Below, piece after piece: positions 8,394-15,166 of a DNA stretch of 27,799 nucleotides. Made by a program: the position numbers and the translations under genes. A model generated the notes under the pieces. The model was not told the origin of the DNA. It searched no databases and worked only from the letters and a program-made list of their open reading frames with translations. Source of the stretch: Coriobacteriaceae bacterium AF08-21 (lineage in GTDB: Bacteria > Actinomycetota > Coriobacteriia > Coriobacteriales > Coriobacteriaceae); contig JAQCQR010000027.1 in assembly GCA_027687465.1 (NCBI GenBank), positions 1 to 27,799 of the forward strand, written 5' to 3'. The stretch's first letter is position 1; every line of letters starts with the position of its first letter.

Positions 8394-9818
8394 GTGGTCT
8401 TCGCCCCCCAGGGAAAACAAACGCTATCGCACCGCGTTTTTGTGACGATCTTTGTTTGCGCCATGGCGGTTATCGTGGCGTTTACGGTGCTGGGTGCGTT
8501 CTTTGTGCAAAACACCTTGGCGGATGCCACGAGTGCCAATCTGGCGCAGGAAACCGAGCTCATTGCTGCCGCCCTCGACGAGCAGCAGGAGCCCATCCCG
8601 TTCTTGCGTAGCCTCGATCGCGAGGACTTGCGCATCACGCTGATTAACAAGGATGGATCGGTTGCCTACGACAACGAGGCGTCGCCTTCCACACTGCCCA
8701 ACCATGGCGATCGCCCCGAGGTCATCGAGGCCTTTGAGAGTGGTTCGGGTTCCGCGGAGCGCGCAAGCTCTACGCTCGACGAGATTATGCTGTATCGCGC
8801 CGTCGCCCTTGATAACGGACAGGTTGTCCGCTTGGCGCAGGCCCAGCCTGGCGTTGCAGCGATTTTGCTGTCGATGGTGGCGCCGATGCTGCTTATCGCA
8901 GCAGCGGGTGCGGTACTCTCGTTTTTCATGGCGCGCCGCGAGTCCCGTGCCATCATCGCGCCGTTGCAAGAGGTGGATTTGGACCACCCGCGCCGTAGCT
9001 ATGAGCACGCCTATGCCGAGATGGTCCCCATGCTTGAGCGTATCGAGTCGCAGCGCCAGGAACTCAAGCGCCAAATGGCGGTGCTAGCGGACAACGACCG
9101 TATGCGCCGCGAGTTCACGGCGAATATCACCCATGAGCTCAAGACGCCGCTTACAGCGATTTCGGGCTATGCCGAGCTCATCGCAAACGGCATGGTTGAG
9201 GGCGAGGATGACCTGCGCAACTTTGGCGGCCGCATCTATCGTGAGGCGGGCCGCTTGGCAGCGCTTGTCAACGATATCCTTACGCTGTCTAACTTGGACG
9301 AGGCCGAGCGTGCAACTGAGGGCGAGGCGGTGCCCATTGGGTCCACGGAGCCTATTGAGCTCTCGCGTGCCATCTATACGGTTGAGCAGCGTCTTGAACA
9401 GGTCGCCCGTCAGGCGAATGTGACGATAAGTCATGAGACCAAGCCTGTGGTCATCGAAGGCGTGTCGCGCTTGATTGACGAGCTCATCTACAATCTGGCA
9501 AGCAACGCCATCCGCTACAATCGACCCGGCGGTATGGTTGCGCTGCAGTGCGGCACCAACGACGAAGGCCATCCGTTCCTCGCGGTCGCCGACACGGGAA
9601 TCGGTATCGCGCCTGAAGAACAGGGCAAGGTATTTGAGCGGTTCTATCGCGTGGACAAGAGCAGGTCTAAGGCACGCGGCGGAACCGGCCTGGGGCTTGC
9701 CATTGTCAAACATGCGGCCCTGTATCATCACGCCACGCTCGATCTATCGAGCGAGTTGGGCGTGGGAACCACCATTACGGTGACGTTTCCCATACAGCAG
9801 GACGAGCCATTCGCATAG
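8394..9818 (+). CDS. PhoR/PnpS-like sensor histidine kinase
   Basis: A 474-residue membrane kinase. GTG 8394 is preceded by GGAGGAG at 6 bases, within the end of the regulator gene. Two membrane segments (17-38 and 155-179) bracket an extracytoplasmic sensor. Its NHGDRPEVIEAFESGSGS stretch (about 103-120) and following TLDEIMLYRA match the small Cache-like sensor of PhoR/PnpS kinases. The DHp domain has H247 (NITHELKTPLTAISGYAEL). The ATPase domain has the N-box (NLASNAIRYN, about 367-376), ADTGIGIA (399-406), FERFYRVDKSRS and GGTGLGLAIVKH. It should phosphorylate the adjacent PhoB-like regulator. In many bacteria PhoU and the Pst transporter inhibit this kinase, which fits pstB being next door. 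Confidence 0.94.
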   Translation: MVFAPQGKQTLSHRVFVTIFVCAMAVIVAFTVLGAFFVQNTLADATSANLAQETELIAAALDEQQEPIPFLRSLDREDLRITLINKDGSVAYDNEASPSTLPNHGDRPEVIEAFESGSGSAERASSTLDEIMLYRAVALDNGQVVRLAQAQPGVAAILLSMVAPMLLIAAAGAVLSFFMARRESRAIIAPLQEVDLDHPRRSYEHAYAEMVPMLERIESQRQELKRQMAVLADNDRMRREFTANITHELKTPLTAISGYAELIANGMVEGEDDLRNFGGRIYREAGRLAALVNDILTLSNLDEAERATEGEAVPIGSTEPIELSRAIYTVEQRLEQVARQANVTISHETKPVVIEGVSRLIDELIYNLASNAIRYNRPGGMVALQCGTNDEGHPFLAVADTGIGIAPEEQGKVFERFYRVDKSRSKARGGTGLGLAIVKHAALYHHATLDLSSELGVGTTITVTFPIQQDEPFA

Positions 9819-9843
9819 CGATACAACATAGATGTTAATGTAG

Positions 9844-9880
9844 ACGCCGCATTTGACTTTCGGGTGCGGCGTTGTTGTGC
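9844..9880 (+). terminator. Probable terminator after the PhoBR-like operon
   Basis: ACGCCGCA (9844-9851) pairs perfectly with TGCGGCGT (9865-9872) around a 13-base loop, followed by a weak T-rich tract (TGTTGTG). The rest of the gap to 10013 holds a small hairpin ACAGG/CCTGT (9908-9921) and no gene. Confidence 0.6.
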
Positions 9881-10013
9881 AATTTTACGATTGCTTCCGA
9901 CATTTTTACAGGAGAGCCTGTTTCTTATGTATAGAGTTTGGTCTCGGTAAAAAGATGCGATAACATACGGACAGTTTTGTCAATCCGAACTGGGGAAATG
10001 AAAGGCAAGCTGC

Positions 10014-10670
10014 ATGACCCTTCTCGAACTGTTCCAGCTGCTCAAAAAGCACCTCAAGCTGGTCATCACCCTTCCGGTGGTCTGCGCGATCGCCATGGGC
10101 ATCGTGTCCTTCGTTGCGATGGACAACACCTATACCGCGACGACGAGCATGTACATTCTCGCCAAGACCGACGATAGCGGTCAGATGAGCTACAACGATC
10201 TCTCGGCGAGCCAGATGCTTTCCAACGATATCGCCACGCTGCTGGATAGCGATAGCGTTAAGAGCGGCGCCGCCAAAGAACTGGGCCTCACCGATTTGGA
10301 TGACTACAAGGTGTCTGTTTCCTCCGAGACCACCACGCGTGTCATTACGCTTTCGGTTACCGGCACCGATGCCAAGGAGACGGCTGAGGTCGCAAAGGCC
10401 ATTGCCAGCTCGGTGAGTACGGTCGCTCAGAACGTCGGCGCTGCCCAGAGCATCAACGTTATCGACGAGGCTAAGACCCCCGAAGCCCCCAGCGGCCCCA
10501 AGCGCACGCTGTATATTGCCGTCGCGTTCCTCGCCGGTATCTTTATCGCAGTTGCCTATGTCGTTTTGGCAGACATGCTCAATACCCGCATCCGCGGTGC
10601 CGAAGAGGCAGAAGAGCTCCTGGGTATTCCCGTTGTTGGCCGAATTCCGGCTATGAAAGGTGGTAAATAG
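10014..10670 (+). CDS. Wzz/CpsC-like polysaccharide co-polymerase, kinase modulator
   Basis: A 218-residue membrane protein of the Wzz (PCP2b) family. Such proteins set polysaccharide chain length and activate a separate BY-type tyrosine kinase. The N-terminal MTLLELFQLLKKHLKLVITL leads into membrane segment 1 (about 16-37). An extracytoplasmic helical domain follows, with the typical YTATTSMYILA strand and a repeated SVSSETTTRVITLSV stretch. Membrane segment 2 (about 165-186) is preceded by the proline-rich PEAPSGPKR. The short cytosolic tail (ELLGIPVVGRIP) is where a kinase would dock. ATG 10014 has AAAGG at 8 bases. It is the first gene of a three-gene unit with the kinase and the phosphatase. 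Confidence 0.92.
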   Translation: MTLLELFQLLKKHLKLVITLPVVCAIAMGIVSFVAMDNTYTATTSMYILAKTDDSGQMSYNDLSASQMLSNDIATLLDSDSVKSGAAKELGLTDLDDYKVSVSSETTTRVITLSVTGTDAKETAEVAKAIASSVSTVAQNVGAAQSINVIDEAKTPEAPSGPKRTLYIAVAFLAGIFIAVAYVVLADMLNTRIRGAEEAEELLGIPVVGRIPAMKGGK

Positions 10671-10672
10671 GC

Positions 10673-11410
10673 ATGGCTAAGGCAAAGAACACCGATAAGC
10701 TCGTTGTGCAGAATGCCGCCAAGACCCTTCTGGCCAACATCCGCTTTGCGAGCGTGGACGACCCCATTCGCACCATCACCGTTACCTCCTCGATTCCCAA
10801 CGAGGGCAAGTCTACGGTTTCCATTAATCTTGCTCAGGCAATCGCCACGAGCGGCAAGAGTGTCCTGCTGGTCGAGGCTGATATGCGTCGCAGGTCCCTT
10901 GCCGATATGCTCGGCGTCCGCTCCCGCGGCGGACTCTATGCAGTCCTGTCCGAGCAGGTTTCTATCGACCAGGCGATTGTCGAGACAGGTCAGAAGAATT
11001 TCTACTTCCTCGATGCCGAGCCGCATATTCCCAATCCTGCCGACATCATCGTCTCCCATCGCTTTGCCAAGCTGGTCAAGGCACTGTCTGCTAAGTTCCA
11101 GTACGTCATCTTCGATGCTCCTCCGGTCGGCACCTTCATCGATGCTGCCGAGATTGCCAGCCTGACCGACGGCGCGCTGTTCGTGGTGCGCGAGGACTTT
11201 ACCAAGCGCGAAGAGGCGCTCAACGCTATCGCCCAGCTTAAGAAGTCCGAGAAGGTCAAGCTCATCGGTACCGTCATGAATTACTGTGAGACCGAGACCA
11301 GCGAGTACTACTATTCTTACTACACCAAGGACGGTAAGAAGGTTAAGAAGGGCTCCGACGATCAGGGCACTTCCAAAAAGGGCATCTTCACCAACCGAGC
11401 AAACGTTTAG
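10673..11410 (+). CDS. CpsD-type bacterial tyrosine kinase (BY-kinase)
   Basis: A 245-residue cytosolic P-loop kinase that autophosphorylates on tyrosines and controls polysaccharide synthesis when bound to its membrane partner. Walker A SSIPNEGKST (39-48), Walker A' VLLVEADMRR (64-73) and Walker B YVIFDAPP (144-151) define a BY-kinase rather than a ParA/MinD ATPase. The C-terminal tyrosine cluster EYYYSYY (tyrosines 212-214, 216, 217) is the expected autophosphorylation site. It starts 2 bases after the modulator stop. It represents the split, Gram-positive form, with the membrane part in the preceding gene. Confidence 0.95.
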   Translation: MAKAKNTDKLVVQNAAKTLLANIRFASVDDPIRTITVTSSIPNEGKSTVSINLAQAIATSGKSVLLVEADMRRRSLADMLGVRSRGGLYAVLSEQVSIDQAIVETGQKNFYFLDAEPHIPNPADIIVSHRFAKLVKALSAKFQYVIFDAPPVGTFIDAAEIASLTDGALFVVREDFTKREEALNAIAQLKKSEKVKLIGTVMNYCETETSEYYYSYYTKDGKKVKKGSDDQGTSKKGIFTNRANV

Positions 11411-11427
11411 TTGATTAAGGCTGACCT

Positions 11428-12078
11428 ATGCGTGACATTCATTGCCATATCTTGCCGGGTGTAGACGACGGCGCCGCCGATCTCGAAGAGAGCTTGGCGA
11501 TGCTCGAGGCTGCCAAGCGGGCCGGTGTAACCAGAATCGTTTGCACTCCTCACTGCCGTGATCCCTATTTTGATTACGACAAGATGTGGGATGCCTTTGA
11601 GCTGCTGCGCGATAACGCTGACGGTTTTCCGCTCCAGATGGGCTTCGAGGTCAACCATCGAAAGCTCGTTGAGCTTGGTATCGATGCCGCGGATCACTTG
11701 CATTTCGATGGGACCAACGAGTTTCTGCTCGAGCTTTCGACGCATGCCGATGCGTATGCGTTTAGAGAGTACGAGAACACGATTTACGATTTGCAGTGCC
11801 GTGGCTACCAGGTGATCATCGCTCATCCTGAGCGCTATCGTGCGGTTCAAAAGGATGTAAGCGTGGCGGAGCGCCTGGTCGATATGGGCTGCAAGCTGCA
11901 GGCTTCGGCGGACTTTATTGCCGGCGGTCGCTTTGGTCGCGAGAAAAAGCCGGCACAGCGCCTGTTCGACCAGAACCTGTACAGCTTCATCGCGAGCGAT
12001 GCCCATAACGTGGGCCATTACGACTGCCTGGCGAAGGCTCGCGCGAAGTTTAGCGTGCGCGGAGCTCATTTTCGCTAA
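11428..12078 (+). CDS. CpsB/YwqE-type protein-tyrosine phosphatase (PHP family)
   Basis: A 216-residue metal-dependent phosphatase that removes phosphate from the BY-kinase tyrosine cluster. The PHP metal ligands are visible: DIHCHILPGVDDGA (H5, H7), TPH (H42), E74 in GFEVN, HPER (H133) and SDAHN (D191, H193). ATG 11428 has TAAGG at 7 bases, 17 bases after the kinase gene. It completes a modulator-kinase-phosphatase unit. The glycosyltransferase and flippase genes that usually follow cpsBCD are absent; the next gene is an acetyltransferase. Confidence 0.94.
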   Translation: MRDIHCHILPGVDDGAADLEESLAMLEAAKRAGVTRIVCTPHCRDPYFDYDKMWDAFELLRDNADGFPLQMGFEVNHRKLVELGIDAADHLHFDGTNEFLLELSTHADAYAFREYENTIYDLQCRGYQVIIAHPERYRAVQKDVSVAERLVDMGCKLQASADFIAGGRFGREKKPAQRLFDQNLYSFIASDAHNVGHYDCLAKARAKFSVRGAHFR

Positions 12079-12117
12079 AATCTGTCCCTAACGTTCGCAT
12101 TGAATGAAAGGGCAGCC

Positions 12118-12618
12118 ATGGATATCCAACTTAAGATGGGATGCTTTGATGACGCGGCGTTGGTGCGCCGCGTCGTTTTTATGGACGAGCAGGGCTACGA
12201 GAATGAGTTTGACGCTATCGACGAGGATCCGAACTGCATTCATGTGACGCTCTATGTAGACGGTGAGCTTGCCGGTTGCTCGCGCGTGTTTCCCGAAGAA
12301 CTCGAGCGCGCAGCTGACGCAGAGGCTCCGGTGTCGCCGGCGTGCGACTTGGACGAAGGCGTCGCGGCGGGGGAGACCTACATTATGGGGCGCGTGGCCG
12401 TGCTGCCGAGCATGCGCCGTCGCGGTTTGGCGAGCAAGATTGTCGAGGCCAGTGATACGTGCGCGCGTGATGCCGGCGCCAAGCTCATTAAGCTGCATGC
12501 GCAGGAATACGTGCTGCCGCTCTATGCCAAGGCGGGTTACACGCAGATTGCCCCGGTGGACTACGAAGACGAGGGCCAGCCCCATGCTTGGATGGCCAAG
12601 CGCGTAGATGGCAGATAG
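12118..12618 (+). CDS. GNAT-family N-acetyltransferase
   Basis: A 166-residue acyltransferase of the GCN5-related family, expected to move an acetyl group from acetyl-CoA to an unknown amine. The acetyl-CoA loop is RRRGLASKIV (100-109), after the beta-4 strand YIMGRVAVLPSMR. KLHAQEYVLPLYAKAGYTQI (125-144) is the typical beta-5 to helix-4 segment with the conserved tyrosine. The layout, with R/VFMDEQGY near the N-terminus, resembles ElaA-like acetyltransferases. ATG 12118 has GAAAGGG at 5 bases, better than the upstream in-frame TTG. A TAAAAT box (12076-12081) may be its -10. Confidence 0.9.
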   Translation: MDIQLKMGCFDDAALVRRVVFMDEQGYENEFDAIDEDPNCIHVTLYVDGELAGCSRVFPEELERAADAEAPVSPACDLDEGVAAGETYIMGRVAVLPSMRRRGLASKIVEASDTCARDAGAKLIKLHAQEYVLPLYAKAGYTQIAPVDYEDEGQPHAWMAKRVDGR

Positions 12619-12656
12619 GGACGTTCCTTTCCTGCCGGCAGTCGGGGACACTCCTT
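12618..12656 (+). repeat. Short repeat unit: paired GGGACNNTCCTT around a palindrome
   Basis: GGGACGTTCCTT (12618-12629) and GGGACACTCCTT (12645-12656) are direct near-copies with two mismatches. They flank the perfect palindrome CTGCCGGCAG (12632-12641). The unit starts at the last base of the acetyltransferase stop codon. It looks like a REP-type intergenic repeat, but the window contains only one. Confidence 0.4.
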
Positions 12657-12765
12657 GGCAATTGGCGCATCAGAGCGTTTGGACATACAGTTTTTCGATT
12701 CCGTATGTATATATGCGCGCTAATGGGTTATAAAATCTAAGTCTGAACATAGCAGGTCTGCAATG

Positions 12766-12791
12766 CGGCTCGGGCAACCGGGCCGTTTTTG
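12766..12791 (+). terminator. Terminator-like hairpin ahead of htpG
   Basis: CGGCTCGG (12766-12773) pairs with CCGGGCCG (12778-12785) around a GCAA tetraloop and runs into TTTTT. It ends 30 bases before htpG. AT-rich -10-like sequences (TATAAA at 12729-12734) lie upstream of it, so it could be either a terminator for upstream transcripts or a leader attenuator. Confidence 0.65.
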
Positions 12792-12820
12792 CGGACGGGG
12801 GTAGCGCGAAAGGACTGCAC

Positions 12821-14845
12821 ATGCGTCAATTTAAGACCGAGAGCAAAAAACTGCTCGACCTCATGATCAACTCCATCTACACCAATAAGGAAATCTTCCT
12901 GCGCGAGCTTATCTCCAACGCGAGCGATGCCGTCGACAAGCTCAACTTTAAGAGCCTGCAGGACCCGAGCGTCAAGCTCGACCAGGGCGACCTGGCTATT
13001 CGTGTTTCCTTTGATAAAGATGCCCGTACCATCACCATTTCGGATAACGGTATCGGCATGACCGCCGAGGAGCTCGAGCGCAATCTGGGCACCATCGCCC
13101 ATTCCGGCTCCGAGGAGTTTAAGACTGAGAACGCCGAGCAGCAGGGTTCCGATGTCGACATCATCGGTCAGTTTGGCGTGGGTTTCTACTCCGCCTTTAT
13201 GGTCGCCAGCCACGTGAAGGTCGTCAGCCGCGCTTATGGCGAGGATATCGCCCACGTTTGGGAGTCCGACGGTCTTGAGGGCTACACCATCGAGGATGGC
13301 GAGCGTGCTGAGCACGGTACCGATGTCATCCTGACGCTGCGCGAGAACGAGAAGCTCGACGCCGACGGCGAGGCCGAGACCTACGATCGCTTCCTGACCG
13401 AGTGGGGCCTCAAGAGCCTGATTCAGCAGTACAGCAACTATGTGCGCTACCCGATTCAGATGATGGTGTCCAAGAGCCGCCAGAAGCCCAAGCCCGAGGA
13501 TGCTGGCGATGACTACACGCCCGAGTACGAGGACTACCAGGAGCTCGAGACCGTCAACTCAATGACGCCGATCTGGAAAAAGCGCAGCTCCGACGTTGAG
13601 CAGAAGGATTACAACGAGTTCTACAAGTTCACATTCCACGACTTTGACGATCCCGCGCGCACTATCAGCTTCCACGCCGAGGGCACGCTTGAGTACGATG
13701 CGCTGCTGTTTGTGCCGGGTCGCGCCCCGTTCGATCTGTACAGCAAGGACTACGAGAAGGGCCTGGCGCTCTACAGCTCTAACGTGCTGATTATGGAGAA
13801 GTGCGACGACCTGCTGCCCGACTACTACAACTTTGTGCGCGGTGTCGTGGACTCTGCCGACGTGACGCTCAATATTTCGCGTGAGACGCTGCAGCAGAAC
13901 CGTCAGCTCAAGGCCATTGCCAAGCGTGTCGAGAAGAAGATCACCGCCGATCTCGAGGACATGCGCGACAACGACCGCGAGGCATACGAGAAGTTCTTTG
14001 AGAACTTTGGTCGCGGTCTTAAGTACGGCATCTACTCGAGCTACGGCATGAAGGCCGACGAGCTCGCCGACCTGCTGCTGTTCTGGTCTGCCAAGGAGCA
14101 GAAGATGATCACCCTTGCCGAGTATGCCAAGGGCATGCCCGAGGGCCAGAAGGCAATCTACTATGCCGCCGGCGATTCGCGCGAGCGTCTGGCCAAGATG
14201 CCCGTCGTGAAGGGCGTGCTCGACCGCGGTTACGATGTACTGCTGCTGACGCAGGACGTGGATGAGTTCACCTTCCAGGCCATGCGTGAGTACGTGGCTG
14301 CCGATATGCCCAAGGTCTACGAGGATGACGCTGCTCGCGAGGCTGCTGAGAAGGCAGTTGCCGATGGCGCTGAGCCTGAGGTCGAGGATCGTCACCTGGA
14401 GCTTAAGAACGTCGCGACCGGCGATCTTGACTTGGCGACCGATGACGAGAAGAAGGAGGCCGAGGACGCCACCAAGGAGAACGAGGACCTCTTTAACGCC
14501 ATGAAGGAGGCGCTCGGCGACAAGGTCGAGAAGGTTGCCGTCTCTGCGCGTCTGACTGACGCCCCCGCCTGCATCACCACCGAGGGCCCGCTTTCGCTCG
14601 AGATGGAGAAAGTGCTTCAGAAGGGCCCCGAGGGCGCGCCCGACGGCATGCCTAAGAGCCAGCGCGTGCTCGAGCTCAACGCCAAGCACCCGGTCTTCGC
14701 CAAGCTCGTCGCTGCCCAGAAGGCGGGCGACGCCGACAAGATCAAGCAGTACTCCGGCTTGCTCTACGACCAGGCCCTGCTCGTCGAGGGCATCCTCCCC
14801 GAGGACCCCGTAGCCTTCGCCGCGGCCATTTGTAATCTTATGTAA
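12821..14845 (+). CDS. htpG: Molecular chaperone HtpG (bacterial Hsp90)
   Basis: An ATP-dependent cytosolic chaperone, 674 residues against 624 in E. coli. The N-terminal GHKL ATPase shows E29 and N33 (IFLRELISNASDAVDKL), DNGIGMT (75-81) and the lid motif GQFGVGFYSAF (117-126). The middle domain contains SAxVTLNISRETLQQN-type sequence (DVTLNISRETLQQN), whose arginine contacts the ATP gamma-phosphate. The C-terminal dimerisation domain is preceded by a glutamate/lysine-rich linker (about 500-565) that is longer than in E. coli. ATG 12821 has AAAGGA 6 bases upstream. No CIRCE or HAIR operator is seen upstream. Confidence 0.97.
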   Translation: MRQFKTESKKLLDLMINSIYTNKEIFLRELISNASDAVDKLNFKSLQDPSVKLDQGDLAIRVSFDKDARTITISDNGIGMTAEELERNLGTIAHSGSEEFKTENAEQQGSDVDIIGQFGVGFYSAFMVASHVKVVSRAYGEDIAHVWESDGLEGYTIEDGERAEHGTDVILTLRENEKLDADGEAETYDRFLTEWGLKSLIQQYSNYVRYPIQMMVSKSRQKPKPEDAGDDYTPEYEDYQELETVNSMTPIWKKRSSDVEQKDYNEFYKFTFHDFDDPARTISFHAEGTLEYDALLFVPGRAPFDLYSKDYEKGLALYSSNVLIMEKCDDLLPDYYNFVRGVVDSADVTLNISRETLQQNRQLKAIAKRVEKKITADLEDMRDNDREAYEKFFENFGRGLKYGIYSSYGMKADELADLLLFWSAKEQKMITLAEYAKGMPEGQKAIYYAAGDSRERLAKMPVVKGVLDRGYDVLLLTQDVDEFTFQAMREYVAADMPKVYEDDAAREAAEKAVADGAEPEVEDRHLELKNVATGDLDLATDDEKKEAEDATKENEDLFNAMKEALGDKVEKVAVSARLTDAPACITTEGPLSLEMEKVLQKGPEGAPDGMPKSQRVLELNAKHPVFAKLVAAQKAGDADKIKQYSGLLYDQALLVEGILPEDPVAFAAAICNLM

Positions 14846-14889
14846 CTTGGTTCCGCCGTTCTAACGAACGCCGTAGCTAGTTAGTAGAA

Positions 14890-14955
14890 CGAGAGAGGAA
14901 AATCTCCCACATTGAGCCTGTATTTGGGCAAAAAGTGGGAGATTTTCCTCTCTCG
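14890..14955. repeat. Perfect inverted repeat, 21-bp arms
   Basis: Arms 14890-14910 and 14935-14955 are exact reverse complements (CGAGAGAGGAAAATCTCCCA + C). The loop is 24 bases. Neither side continues into a T-run, so it is not a standard terminator. A weaker hairpin, GTTCTAAC (14858-14865) with GTTAGTAGAAC (14880-14890), abuts it. The 321-base gap between htpG and the next gene (14846-15166) otherwise holds only the promoter-type signals listed and no coding sequence. Confidence 0.85.
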
Positions 14956-15035
14956 ATGTGAAGGTACGCATTTGGCACTTGGTTGCTTGCTAGTTTGTGC
15001 GGGTTGTGGTTTTGGGAGCTGCGGGAATTTAAGAT

Positions 15036-15050
15036 ACTGTACAACTGTAC
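15036..15050 (+). promoter_or_regulatory. Tandem ACTGTAC direct repeats
   Basis: ACTGTAC occurs at 15036-15042 and 15044-15050, about 90 bases ahead of the promoter-like signals of the first YhgE/Pip gene. Within them GTAC-AACT-GTAC is also palindromic. This is a possible regulator site. Confidence 0.25.
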
Positions 15051-15104
15051 GTTAACTCATCTTCGTAGTATATTGCTACCCGCAAAACTCAGCACCATTG
15101 CGCC

Positions 15105-15132
15105 GTGACACGCTAAAGTGCCCCCGTACAAT
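15105..15132 (+). promoter_or_regulatory. Promoter of the YhgE/Pip pair
   Basis: GTGACA (15105-15110) and TACAAT (15127-15132) are 16 bp apart. Transcription would begin near 15139, which argues against in-frame starts upstream of that point. Confidence 0.5.
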
Positions 15133-15166
15133 GGTTGTTAATAGCATGATTCGGCTAAACGACAGG

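Noticed and set aside
12657..12820. CIRCE or HspR operator for htpG
   Set aside because: Neither the TTAGCACTC/GAGTGCTAA pair nor a CTTGAGT/ACTCAAG pair is present.
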